DNA of 64,000 nt, from the NCBI RefSeq assembly GCF_036370855.1, contig NC_088099.1, forward strand, positions 76,053,218 through 76,117,217, read 5' to 3'. Below the pieces are notes generated by a model. The model was given only the letters and a program-made list of their open reading frames with translations, searched no databases and was not told the origin of the DNA. This document shows positions 1 to 13,400 of the stretch, in pieces (the first letter of the stretch is position 1; every line of letters begins with the position of its first letter). Position numbers and translations under genes: made by a program. Origin of the DNA: Dromaius novaehollandiae (Eukaryota > Chordata > Aves > Casuariiformes > Dromaiidae).

Positions 1-3000
1 GGTCCCAAGCCCACCTCTGGGCTAACTCTGGTGGTTATCTGACCCTTCAAGGAGCCATCTGAGTTCATGCAAGTGACAGAAAACTAACCCAGCAAAAAGT
101 GGACTGTTTTTCAGCAGCAGCAAGCTGTGAAGTCAGCTCAGTCATCTCATCTGATTGCATCCCCAGTCTTGCCACATGTGTGCTAACACAAGCAAACACT
201 GGTAGTTCTTGAAAAAATTATTCTGAGTTTCTCAGACAGCAATATGTAGTAGGCAGAACTCCACCTTTGTTTACTTTTGCAAGGTTGTATGCAAGTGCAC
301 AAAAGTAGTCTGGCTCAAAATTTCTACAGTTCTTTTGTGCTAATTAAAGTCAGTCTTTCCTTGCACCAGGTCCAAGATGTTGCCTGAATTTTCAAGTGGT
401 TTTGAAGACAATTGCCATTTACTGCTTAAAATGAAGGACCAATGGCTTAATATTTAACCTGTAGCTGTTGCCTACTATTTAACTTTGTTGAGAAGTCAAT
501 AGCTAATTCTCCTTTGCTAATACAACTGTAAAAGTCTTAAAATGACCTTGTGTCAACTTTATGGTGAAAAATCGCAGTTCAGTAAAGCTATGCTACTAAT
601 AATAGTGTTGACCTTTTATTCTTAGTCATCTAAATGTTAAAATCTGATTAAAAATGCAGTTATGCAATCTTAGGCACAAAGTGTAGTTAAATTAATATAT
701 ATACTTAAATAAAACAAGGGGAAAAAAAAGGAAACATAGTAAGGATCACTGCATAGACAGGGCAAGTTAAGCCCCATTTGTGGCAGGCCTGAGAAAGAAG
801 TGTTCTAATTTTGTCTTGCTGATTCTTAGGTGGTTATAGCATTTTTGTTATCAGAATAGACTTTTTTATTTGGATGAAGAGTGAATAAGCAGGGTGAGTT
901 ATTCACATTAACAGACAGTCACTACTAATGACTCATTAGCATACGATCAGAGAGGGTTTGTAACTCTGCAGGCCTGTGAACAGAGCTGAACAAATTAATA
1001 GGAGAAGAAACAGTGATGAGTTTGCCTTTGAAAATTTGTTTTAAAAAAGTAAGCCAGATAAGAATGTTACAAGTTATTAAGAACCTAGACTGACTAGTGG
1101 ATATTCTTATTGAAGGAATGAGCATATTAAGACTTCTCAAATTGCAGTGTCTTTTAAGTCACATTAAATCTCAGACTACATTGCAAATCAAGGGCAAAGG
1201 GCCTTACACACGACCTATGGAACCGTCTTCAGCTCTTAATAGCCTGGAGGTGCCAGCGTAGTTACCCAGGCATCCAAAAGTAACAGATGAGATTTTGTAA
1301 AATGCAGTCCAGCCCAACAAAATGTAACTGCATGTTCCTTGCACTGAAAGCTGCAATTTGCTGTTTCATCTGACTGCATCAGGGTGGGAACTACCTGCTG
1401 AAATGCTGTAAAAGCTATAAGGAGTAATTTGTTCTTTAGACCACAGCTCTACTACAGCCTCAGTTCAGTTTTTAATACAATCAGGGTCCTCTGGACAAGA
1501 AATTCCACTTCTCCCATCTCTCAGTCCAGCAGCTCTTCTGTTGCCACTGCTTTCCATTCAGTTGTGCTTTCCATTCCACATATCCTTCTGAGACCTTAGC
1601 TTCTCTGAAGAAAAAGCTGTACAGATCTCTACAAAGACAACTTCACTGTCTTCAGATGCAGTCGTCATAAATCCTTTTTTGTTTTGATACAAAATCATTC
1701 CTGAATGCACATTAGCAGGCAGGGTTTGAAATTTTGGTACAGAATTTGTCCTTTGGGCAAAGCTTGCTGGTTTTGGCATAACAACTTTGTTCTGAAATGC
1801 TTACTTTCTTAGTACTTCTCTCTATTGCTGGACTGGATTAAGTCCAAGTGAGTTCTTACCCTCCTTCTCATTTAACCAGGCAGGTCTCACATCCATTGTA
1901 ACTGGAGTTGTGGCTCTACATTTCAAAAGAAATGAAGCTAGCTTCCTCTCCTAGCTCTTACAACTGATCACCTTTGTAGCCTCTTCAAAAGTTTCTAACA
2001 GCCAGAAGTAGGATCACATCAAAAGTTGAATTCCCTCTTTAACACTAATTCTGGCAATGGATTGCTAAAGGAAACACTGGTCCACTCAACACTGCTTGGC
2101 TGGAAATTCTGGCTTTAACTGAGGGCTGTGCACGCTCTTGGAAGCGATAAAGTAGATGCCACTTTCAGCATGCCTTCACAGGCAGCCTCACTGCTTCTCA
2201 CACATGGGAAAAAAGTGGTGGTGGCTCTGTACATGCAGGCACGGTAGGAGAGATTCAAAAACACTGGGGGATGGCCTGATCCATTCCACAGACATAGCAA
2301 ATAAACAGAAAATAATAGTGAGTGTTTTCATATGAGTGCTGGAGCTTTATTGTGGCCTATTTTGGTTTCAGTGTGTCAGGATAGGAGAGAACCTCTATTT
2401 TCATTCTTCAGATTTCAGAGTACCTATTGTAAACTTGAAGTGCCTGAATGTCCTGTCTGGCCAAAAGCTGAGAACAACAGAGCTCACAGATTCTGCTAAA
2501 AGGGATTTCTGCCATCTTTCTTCTCACCCTTCTTAGGGCTAGCTAGTCATTGACCTTAGTAAATTTAAGATAGCTATAGGCCTCTTTAATTTGCACCTAG
2601 CTTCTTATAATCCAAAAGGATTGTTTCAGAAGACAAAAATAGCTGATGTGCTTACCCAGCCATCCCTTTATTTTTCCAGGACGGATCTCAAAACTACTGG
2701 GGACAAAAAGATGCTGTACTATTTTTTGCTAAATGCCTGCATCCCATCCCATCCCCTCCTGAAGTATAAAATTTTCCTCAAGGCTCTTTACTGGTTTCAA
2801 GGCTCCTTATGGCAGTGGAGCAGTACAAAGGAATCACAGCTGAATGGAGAATCAAAATTAAAAGGACATGAGACTGATACTGAACCGCGCTATTTACTGA
2901 AAATTTGGCCAAGGAGAGAAACACAAAACTGCTAATTATAGTGATATTACAACCAAGAAGGCAGTTTTTATCCCATGCCTGGAAGATTAACTGTGTTCTA

Positions 3001-5776
3001 ATTTCCAAGCAGGGGCAAAGTTTCACAGCAAAGGTCTTCAGTTGAAAACATTTGCCAGTAATGATCTCCCACTTCCTTCAAGATGGGTTCAATACAAACA
3101 CTACTGCAGTAATCTTTAAAGCGGGAGACTGTGACCCATTTCTTTGATTAAAGTTTTGATTTGCAGGTCTTTCACCAGTTCCCAAAATCCAGTCTGAAAA
3201 CATATGCCTGCAGACATCATAATTTAGACCCAGCTTCATTAAAGACAAAATCAAACAGCTTGGTTTTCTTTGGCTACCTCAAAGCTGTAGAAAGTCACAC
3301 TGTCCTCTCTGTTCACTACATCCAAAACTCCCTTTTGGTTTCAAAATTTATTATCCAAATGCAGGACACATGATTACTAGAACCTTGATCTCCAAACACA
3401 GAACCCTGTTGCTCTAAAGACATTTTTCTATGAACTCTGAAAACAAACGACCCCCCTGTTCTCTGCCTGCCAACTGTCTGAGGCTATGTCTACATTAGCA
3501 AATTGTGTGGTGCAGTCAGAATGAATCCACAGATGGAAAATGGTTGGTGGTGATGATCCAACATTGGCATTAGACATACTTCAGCTTTTGCCTGGTCCCC
3601 TGGACTGAATGTCCAGTAGCGGTAAAGCACATTTAGAACCGAGAACACTCAGTCCTCAAGCACATTGTTTGGTTTAGTTTCATCCAAACAGAATCTAGTT
3701 CATACACTCTGAGACCACTCTGTGATGCAAACCACAGCACAGTAAGTGGGAAAAATCAGGAGAATCACTTCAAAAGCGCACTTCTGATCTGAAATAAGTC
3801 ATTAACGTCAACACATCTTGTGTGAGCCTACATCTGTCTAGGCTTAGCCAGCTAGAGGTAGGTTTTAAGGACAACGTCAAAAAAATGAGCAAATTCTGAT
3901 GCGCTCAAGTCAGAGGGCTGATGTAACTACAGTGTGTCTACATTGTATCTACAATGTGTCACCGATGTGACTACAAGTGTCAGCACTCCCCACTAGCAGA
4001 ATAATTTTTTTCACCTTGGATGAACTAGCTTTAAATTTCAGGTGTATTTTTTTTTAACTTACTTGTCAGAAGGATGTGAAAAAGGTGGAACCAGTCAGTC
4101 AAATGTTACTAGCATGAGTTGTACCAAGCAACACCAACCAATCTAACTGGTGATTAAAACCTGTTTCAGGGTGCAGTTCAGCCTGTGGAAATGAAATCTT
4201 TAAAAAAAACACCTAAAGATAAAGCCTAGGAAAAAAATATCCTTTTCTGTTATTCTGTGACTATCCTGAAATGCACACATGAAATACAAAATCATGGCAG
4301 TGGTGTTGCATTTGAGATTTTGCCTATGGAAGACTGATGTTTCCCCAGGCATTTATTTTTGCATTTGTAACCCAGTTAGGGAAATGGCATGCAAGGAAGA
4401 AACCTTTCAAAAAGCTTCATGAACAGAAAATACTTACTGTATATGCAGACCACTATGTTTTATTGCAGATGTTTAGCGAGTACTGCAGGCAAGGCAGAAG
4501 CATGAAACAACCGAGGTCCTTCTAGCTTCTATAATTTTTTAATTCGTGGCTTTACCAGAGATTGATGGAAGATTTATAAGAGGCTCGCAGCTTGTAAATA
4601 ATGAAGAAATTCAGCCACCAGGGGTTTTGCTGTTGTTATTCTCCCCACACACTATCATATTCTACAAAGAACAGTTATGGCGTTTTGATGGAACTGGAAG
4701 GAGAAATGGGATTCTTCTGATAAAGGCCAAGTGAGAGTTCCACAGAAAGCAGAGGTACAGCACATCCTGAATAAACAGCTGAGAGAAGTATGATGAGTAC
4801 TCACTCCTACAGAGACTTCTGAGTTACTGAATTGAATCCTGAACCCAAAATTTCCTAAGTTTGCATGTAAACTTTATACAGAAAAGATTCCAGCTGTTGC
4901 TGAAATGTAAGAAAATACATTAGATATCTCCAGAAGAAACTCCAGCCTATCTCAAAGCTCTGCAGCTAAAATTACTCTGAATAAAGGTTATGCCATCCTT
5001 CCTCCTTATGATGTCATATATAGCCATATGTGATACCTGTCTTTCTAACATACATGTTTACAGGCACTAAGTGATGATTAATTAAGGTTGGCTGTGTTCC
5101 TCGTGTATTTTTATTTGGTTGAATTATACACTGTATACATGATGGTGATGACTTTAAAGATGATTAAAACATTTCATTAGCTAAACAAGAGATACCCTTT
5201 CACTGTGGAAGCATTCTGCAAAAGAGATAACAATTGCCATGAGGCTTACTGAAGTCTATGTAAGAGTTTTTCTATTGTTCATACTGGACTATCAGATATA
5301 GACAGCATATTAAAAGAGAAAATCATAAAAACCAATTCCAGTATTTCTTCTAAGAAATCATTTATTTTGTTGGTAAGAAATAGCAAAATGCAGACATGAC
5401 TGCTACAGAGCAATAAAAAGTGTGCCAACAAAAAACCTCTCATGATTGTGACAGTAGATTATTTAATCTGAAATGTGTGACTCTTTTACCTATAACTTGG
5501 AGAATAAAGGTTTTATATATTTCAAAAAACACATATTAGCTCCTCTTTTAATGGAGAAAATAGTTAAAGACTTTGATAAAAAGGACACATCTTTGTGGCC
5601 TCTCATAATTGGAATGTAATATTTAGCATAGTTATGTTAATATAGGTTTACAAGGGGAATATTCTAGTACATATCTGAATAAATTCAAGAATGTAATGAA
5701 ATTGCAATAGGTGCATGTAAAAAAATGTAAAATACATACTCCAGTCCTGTGATTTAACTATGACAGGGTATCAATA
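1..5776. other. Intergenic DNA, no gene recognised
   Basis: AT-rich, CpG-poor sequence. I see no recognisable protein, RNA gene or young repeat. A palindrome with 8-base arms (ACATTGTA, TC, TACAATGT) lies at 3940-3957. A GGCTATGTCTACATTAG stretch at 3483 is reminiscent of termini of reptile/bird DNA elements, but no matching end was found. Short open frames (for example 4546-4734) look random. Confidence 0.6.
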
Positions 5777-6602
5777 TGTGAAATTGCCAATGCTAAATTT
5801 GAAAAACAGTTTTTTCTAAGGAATTAATGGGGAAAAAAAATATTTGCTTCTATCTAACTGTGATCACATAGTCCATAATACATCAAAGTATGTTACTGAT
5901 AAAATAACTCTTGATCTTGAAAGTTATGTACCCAAAATTTCTAATCAAATCCTCATATACCAAAAAGACCAGAAATTTCAAGATGTATTTCATTTTTCAA
6001 CAGAATATGCAAAAATACTAAAATTTATTCACCAAAAATGGTTGTCTGTGTGCAATGCAATTGAAAGGAACCTAAAAGCTTTTCCAGCTACTATAAATTA
6101 CTTTTATAGGTTAGGTGAGGACTTCTCAAATGCAATTTTTAAATTGTTTAAAGATGATGAAGGTGTGGATGATGGTAAAGCACTTTTGGTAATAGAATAC
6201 TACTTATATTTCTTCTACAGTATGCTGAAAGTCTTTTTACAGTGTGATCTTAGAATAATTGCATCTTGTATATGCTGAAGTTTCTGAAATGATTCTTTCT
6301 TTGCAGAGAGTATTATGACAAAGAATTGATGACAAATTCTTTCATCATAATGGTAACTTTTATCTAAAAATGCATCACAACGAAGTATAGGATATAGAAA
6401 GGAATAGGATATATATTCAGTAGCACGCCTTGGCTATCAAAAACCTGACTTCACATTTTTATATTTTATATTTTTCAGACAATTTCCGTGGGAAAAGAAT
6501 GATTTTCAAAGTATTGCAAGTATGACTGAAGCACTGAAATGTGACAAAGGGTTGGAAATGGATCGTTTTATGAGTAAGATAAAGTACGGAGAGATTCAGT
6601 AG
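5777..6602 (+). pseudogene. Relic of a hAT-type (DUF4371-like) transposase or derived gene
   Basis: An open frame from 5820 to 6278 encodes CDHIVHNTSKYVTDK, then EYAKILKFIHQKWLSV and CNAIERNLKAFPATI, then a KLFKDDEGVDDGK segment. This follows the order of a widespread hAT-related family with C-x-AHIxHN, then RWLSLxPAIERIL and PALKSYF. The usual Arg of RWLSL is Lys here. A second piece, CEIANAKFE at 5777-5803 in another frame, resembles the CGDNTNxNFGG motif expected just upstream, with a stop between. A third piece in the main frame, 6480-6599 (QFPWEKNDFQSIASM), may be the downstream segment, ending at TAG 6600. Stops and a frame change make it non-functional as it stands. Family assignment is from pattern memory. 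Confidence 0.6.
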
Positions 6603-9600
6603 AGAAACAGATATCTGAGGGAACTGTGAATGTACACCTAAAGCCTACAGAGTTCCCCCTTAAAACATTCTCTGATTTTTTTTTATGTAGTTATTCTTTT
6701 TCCTTCCATCCAACAGTGATCACATCATTCCAACTGCTCTTGAAAAGTCCAGAGTTTGTTATACCTCCCATGGCCATTCTACCCACATCTTCAAAGACGT
6801 GCTATGACGACTTACTATTGCATTCTTGTGAACCACAATATTTTTTTGATATTGGCCTTTTGGCCTTTGGGAAGGGAAGCAGGTGACACACAGAAAGGAT
6901 ATATGGATTCTCTCAGTGCCTCACTGCAAAACTCAGAGATGCCAGTGGTCTGAATCCCAGGTCATGATGGTTACCTAATGAGATGTTACTTCAGAGGTGA
7001 GGATGAGAACTTTGTTAGTGGAGTTAAGGAGCTAGCAGCTTTCTCTGAGTATCTCATTGAAGAGCATACATTTTCAGACACAAGACAGGGGATGGCTGCA
7101 CTCAGACTTCATTTCTCCAACACAGTGGGCAGTCTTCCACAGTATTATCACCTAGCATGGGTCTTCCAAAAGTGTAACTACTATTTCTTGCACATATTTT
7201 CCACAGAAAAGTCACTGTTGTTTTCTCTCAACCCAGTGGAACTACTCTTCTAGCAGCTCATCACAAAAAATCAGGGAGTCTTCTTCCTCATTCTGGAGTG
7301 CTAAGGGTACTGCTCATCCCACACCCCAGACCCAGAAATGGGGTTTTGTTATGAAAGACTGTTGTCAAATACTGAAAAAAAAAAGGAGAAGAATATAGGA
7401 CAACAAATAATTCTGCAGCTGTTGGTCTCAGTTTCCAGTTCTCTACCATTTCCCCCACATCACAACAGCTGCTACATAGACCTTGTGGCCCATTTCCAAA
7501 ATCCTCAACAGAAGCTGTTTAACACCATGAGAAAATTTGAGTTTCATTCTTATCTCCATTTTCAGGAGAAAACAGCACCAGTTCCTGTGGGATTTATAGG
7601 AGGTTCTTATGAGAAACTTTAACCCACAGTCTCATAAAAACTGAGGAGGCTTTTTAAAATCACCTAGAATTTGCCATTTAGAGAGCTGTACTGAGGTCAG
7701 TGCAACTGCAACAGCAGGGCAGTAAGGACAATAGATAAAAGTACAGCTAAAACTGTTCACATGTGACAAACATTGGTTTTTTTCATATATGATGGCTGAT
7801 ATCCCTTCAGGCTACTCAAATTCATACCAGAATCTGGACTCCAGGATCCAAAAGCTGCATCTTTTCCTATTCTCTTAGACCTCACTGAATTGACCTCAGT
7901 CTGACCACACAATGTGAATTATAAGTTTTTTTCCTAACGAGTTTGTGTGTGTGTGTGTGCATGTAAGCATCTGAAATTGTTACAAACTGTCAATGGTAAA
8001 AAAGCTGAGAAGCAGGTTGCACCAACAGGCACAAGCAGACAGATCGTTGTAGCTGCTGATGATCTGGTTTAAGAGGTTGCTCTCTCTAGCTTCTCTATGC
8101 TGTCTGATGTTACCGGCCTGTTTTGCCATTGTAGCTGTTCATTTTGTTCTTCCTTAATGAGTTATGCAAAAAGGGAAACAACCTTCATTTAGCAAATCCA
8201 GATTCAGGAGCCATCCAAAAAAAAAGTCAAATAGGCAGAATTTAGGATCAATAACCTTCATCAGGTTCAAAAGCAGCTGGATACAGGTCAACAACAACCA
8301 AAACAGAGTGGAGGACTATTGAAATGATCCTAGCTGAGCACTTCCTGCAGGCATCCTAGCTTCACATACCTCAGCTGTATCATTATGGAACAAAAGCAAT
8401 AGCTGCTTGTCTCATAGGTGATGGCTGATTTCACTCTTACTGTTCTTAGTGCTTTGAACAGTTATGCTATCCATTTAATTAATCAGCAGTATCAGTCATC
8501 AGGGAAAGGGAGAATGATACGTAATTGAAAGTCATGCCCTGACTTGGAGAGACCTGTTAGATACAGATATTATCAATGTGCTATTGGAAGCCAGTTACAG
8601 GAAGACTGTTTATTTCTGTAAAATGAGAATGGTGACAATACGAAACAAAAGAAAGTTAGCAGAAAGGACTTTAAGAAAAAATCCAAAATTCTAAAGAACA
8701 ATGCTTAGAAAGATTATATGTTAAGAGAAACACTCAAATGCTCCTCTCATTATCCAGTTTTCTAACTGCCATTGATCATTACTTAAACTGTCATTTATCA
8801 TTAACTTTACCATTAACCATTAAATTGTAGGAGGAATATTTTGTAATCATACAGAAACACATTAAATCTAATCTTGAAAATCTTCATTGGTTAGATAAAC
8901 CCATAAATTCACAGAATTTACAGGATTATGCTCTATTGTAAGGATTTTCAAATGCTAAGCAGGTAAAAATGAAGAAGACCAGAGCGCTTAGAAATCACAT
9001 TTTGAGATCTAATATGCAAAAAATCAAAACATGCACACCAGGAAAAATAATCTGGCTGTATAAATTAGCAGGTACTTGGAAAGAAGTCGTGCTTCTCCTA
9101 AATGTTCCAGTGCCTTATTCCCCAAGAACCCAGAGACCTGTTTGTTTTCTCTCTCTGTCACAACAATGCTAAATGTCTTATCTTTGAATAGTTAATTTAC
9201 TCATTAATCTTCCCAGTTCAAGATGTGTTATTAATATAAACACGAACACAGGACTAGTTAAGGTATTCAGTGAAACAGAACCCCTTTACACGGATCTCAG
9301 GCCTGTGACCAATCAAAACTAATTTCAGAAATGTCCCAAATACATAGTCTATAGTAGCCTTTCCCTAGAAATCTGAAATAGCTGGTGTGATCTCCAGTAT
9401 CTTAGATAATGTCAGGAAATTTGCTTGAAAATATACGAAAAAGTATTTGAACACCTTCCTGACCACCATCAGGTCTGATTATTTCCCATTCTGTCCTCCA
9501 GTGCTGGGTTATCTCTTTTTCTTCTGAAGTTCTGTTTAAATCCATGAAACCATCTACATGGTGTGCATAAGGGGGCACGTGAGCATGGAGAGTGTAATTT

Positions 9601-10004
9601 ATTTTGTGGGCTTCTTGAAGAGAATAATCTGCCAATAGGAAATTATGCTCTGAAAAAACACCAGTAAGTTTCAAGTCGTAAAGTGACAAAGCACAAAATG
9701 CCTGGATACATTTCCTGTTGGACACTAGCAAACATGAAAATGACAAGAACGGTCAGTGTAAAAATAAACCAATCAATGAATGAACTTTTTCCCCTCCAAC
9801 ACACTGAAATGTGTGCCAGTTCCTACACCCATAGATACATCTCCAAAGCCTCATTGTTCATACAATGATCCTAAGGTTTTAAGATCGCTGAAGAACACTA
9901 CAAGGAAAGTATTTCTATTCACATCTGAATATTCCTTTTCCCTCAACCCACTTCAGTGCCTACCCTCACTCTAACTTAATTTATTCCCATTTTTATCCAT
10001 CTTC

Positions 10005-10450
10005 TTCTTGAATCTCCTCACTAACTCTAGTTTTTCCATGACATCTCCTGATGCTCAGCTGAGTGCTCCTTGATATTTCTCTGTGCCCTCTCCAGTCTCC
10101 CAGTTTGTCCTATATCCTCCTTTCCTCTTTGTCTTTATCCTCCCTCCTTTATCTCGTTGTTCTCTCTCTCTTGACTTTCAACACATGGAATTTTCTTATC
10201 CCATGGTGCTTGCAGATGAGATTCCCTCTGCTACTTAGTTTCACTTTCTCTGCCTCCCCAGATCTCTCTTCTCTTTTCTTCTTTCTTTGCTATACGGCAC
10301 TCCTCATTTTCCTCCTCATTGTGATCTCTACCTTGCTCTTTCTTCCCTAACACCTTACCCTCCAAAAGCCAACACGTTTCTCCTACTCTAAGCCCTTTTT
10401 CATCTGCTTCTCCAACAGTTTGCACCTCTTCTTCATCCATCCTCTAACTT
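10005..10450. repeat. Pyrimidine-rich (CT-biased) block
   Basis: Roughly four-fifths of bases on the + strand are C or T across several consecutive 60-base lines, for example 10081-10140 and 10261-10320. Flanking DNA has no such bias. There is no simple repeat unit. It produces Leu/Ser/Phe-rich frames on + and Glu/Lys-rich frames on -, which I do not regard as genes. Confidence 0.75.
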
Positions 10451-13400
10451 TGGCAAAGCCATCCCTTTTGCTGTCATAGGACCTTCCTGAGATGTAGCAC
10501 ATCCAGCCTCTGGGCTGGTCTACACCCAGCTATCCTTTTATTTCTCCTTGGAACCTGGGCAAGTGTCAATCTCTCCTCACTGCTGCAGTCCTATAAAAAA
10601 CACACACAATCCAAAGAGAAAGGAAGCCAGCATGTGATGTCCAAAAAAGAAGAGAATTTGCTAGCATCCTCTCTAAAACAGAAACAGAAACTGCTGGCCT
10701 TGGAAGAAAAAGTGTTGGTTAGCATTAGCCAGGAGTTTGACCTTGTGGAGGCTGTGTGAAAAACAGTGATGGGAAGGTGATGATTCCTAAAACTTACTGT
10801 GATAATGTTTAGAAAGAAGAGCCTGAAGACATATGCTGACAGCAAACAAAGAAAATAAAATATGGTTGAATAAGGGTTCAGCCAGTGTTTTTTAACAGCA
10901 ACAACTCTGAATGTGAGCTTGTACTGTGATTCATATTAGAAAATGAAATACTCATGACTATGACACAGCTTAGAGTCAGAATTCCTCAGTATAGCATTGT
11001 ATCCACATCTGTTAAAGCTTTTGTTATTTTGTATAGTATGCCATGTTCTGGTTCTGTACAAACAAAGGAATGCACTATTTATAATCCAAAATGCAAATGC
11101 TATAGAACAGCATAGAGTTCTGACTACATTAGCAGATAAAAACAGAGAAACTGGAAGTCTTGGGAGAAAATGAAGAAAGCTATGGGGGTTGAATTATGAA
11201 GAAAAATATTCTGAACAGAAAAATTATTCTGAAAGGATTATTTCGCTTGTAGTAATGAGGAAGCTTCTTTGTCAATGCACCTTTCTTAAAGATTCCGTAA
11301 CTGTCAGGAAACTGCTGTACATGGAATATGGTTAGCTTATTCCAGCACACAAGGCATGTTGACTGTCACCATCTTGGATATGAAGTTTAACTTTCTACAA
11401 ATAAAATACAGGATTAGGAATCCAGCAAGCAGGCCAAACTAGGAAGACAAAACTGGAATCCAGACCCCCAAAATCTTAGTCCATTGCTTTACACAGTGCC
11501 ATCTTATGTGATCTGCCATCTTATCTCAGCCTAAGTTCTTAAAACATCCCTATTTGCACTGCATTGGCATAGTATTCATACAACAGCCCATCTGCCTGAG
11601 ACCCAGATCTTTCAGAAATCTGAAATAAATCTTCTTAAACAGCAACTGAGCAATTTGGAAAACTATTACTCTTGTGCCCTATGTGACCTGTAGAGCTGAA
11701 GTCTAAATGAGAGGATGTTCTTAGATAACTGCTCATGTAAAGAGTGTTTAAGAGGTCCACTAAATATTTTAGTTTCTAGTAGTATTTATTAAGTATCAGA
11801 ATCTGTACTTCCTGGGAATTACACTGTTTAAAAATCCATCTCGAGTAGCCAAAAGCAAAAATACTGGTTCATTTATTTTCAAGTAGAAAATTCCTGTTTG
11901 GAAATGCAAAAATACACCATTTTGTCTTGGTCTGAAATGAACTTGTCCCTTAGTGCTTCACCTATAACTGGTATTCCCATTCTTCTCAACGGGCTGAGCT
12001 TCCCAGAGAGATTGCCTTTCCCATTGCCCATGACTACCACAGTGCACTAATGTCAACTTAAAGAGAGGGAGACTGTTTGTCTGAGACTAATTTGATACAT
12101 GAAACCAAAACATTTCAAACCAAGCTGTTTCAATTCAAGTCAGCCCAACCTGGAATTTCCTAGTGGAATAAGTGCAAATTTTTTGGCATAGGTATTTTTA
12201 TTAACAAAAGAAATAGTGTAAAATTTTTGACTAGCCTGACCTACACTAAGAAAGAAATGTTTTTCTAGTTACGTGTTTTATTATTGGAGTTTAACTGGAA
12301 AGTAAGTCTGATAATTTTCCTTTAATCTCTACTTTCTTTTCAAAAAAATATTCAAAGGAATAGTAATATATACTATGATATTGAAATCCAATAATTTAAG
12401 AGTTATCTTTGGAGAAGGAATTTGTTGTCAAACATCAGTGATTTTGAAAAACTATGACATAGTTCACATCCATACCCACCATCTACTTCGTCTTTTTGTT
12501 TCCATTTTTATTCCATGTACATTATCCAGAGCAGCTGTCAACTGTGGCTCATAGCGTGCTCAGCTTTCTTCAAGGGTTTTTCCTTTTATCTTGATAATGA
12601 AATTATTAAGCAGTTTAGAATGTAATTTACAGTAAGACAAAAACTTAGAAGATATTTTTATGGAGCATGTCAGAAGTTTTACAAGAATGAACTCTGGGAA
12701 GCAGTTACTGTGAAGTCATTGCCATACATATGGTATATTTCAATGATCTACCACAAGATGAATAAGCTGGAAGTTTCTTTTACTGAAACAAAATTTTTCC
12801 CTACTTATGAAGCAACAGAAATAAGTAATAAGATCCTGAGATTTGGAGACATTACCATTGATATCAACTCTCTTTAAAGATAACAGTAATGGAATATTGC
12901 TGAAGGAATTAATTCACTGCTTATTCTTTCTTTTCATATTTAGGAACAGACAAAAAGGATATAAAGATGGAGCTAACAGTTTCTACCATGCTTGGAAATA
13001 TCCTGTCCAAACAAATAACAAAAGCACAAAACAGCACTGCCACCAGGTCCTTCACCTAAAAAGTCTCTAATTCGAACATGTCGGTTGCAAGGCAGCACAA
13101 TACATGAGAAAATATAGTCTCGTGAGAATAAATCATGGGCCAGTTAGGGATTTATATATTTAAAGCAACACTTCTGAATCCTCAACCAGAACCTCCAACC
13201 AGCTTCTGTACAGCAGAAAGCACTAGTATATTTTGCCTGCAGTAAAATACTCTGCTTAATGCAGTAAATCAGTTTCAGACTCTAAATGGATTAGGAAACC
13301 AGTTACAACTAGATTGTTGCACTAGTCTCGCTCTGAGATGCATAGGCAATATGTGGAAATTTGCAGGAGGGGATCACTGTAATCATTTGATCTGTCCCCA

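Noticed and set aside
3481..3970. Possible DNA-transposon termini (GGCTATGTCTACATTAG and nearby GTCTACA motifs)
   Set aside because: The start looks like known reptile/bird element ends but I could not find the matching inverted terminus.
9402..9746. 114-codon minus-strand frame
   Set aside because: No recognisable motif, no splice or promoter context, within chance length for AT-rich DNA of this size.
10063..10350. 95-codon Leu/Ser-rich frame resembling a membrane protein
   Set aside because: Produced by the pyrimidine-rich composition; hydrophobicity follows from T-rich codons.
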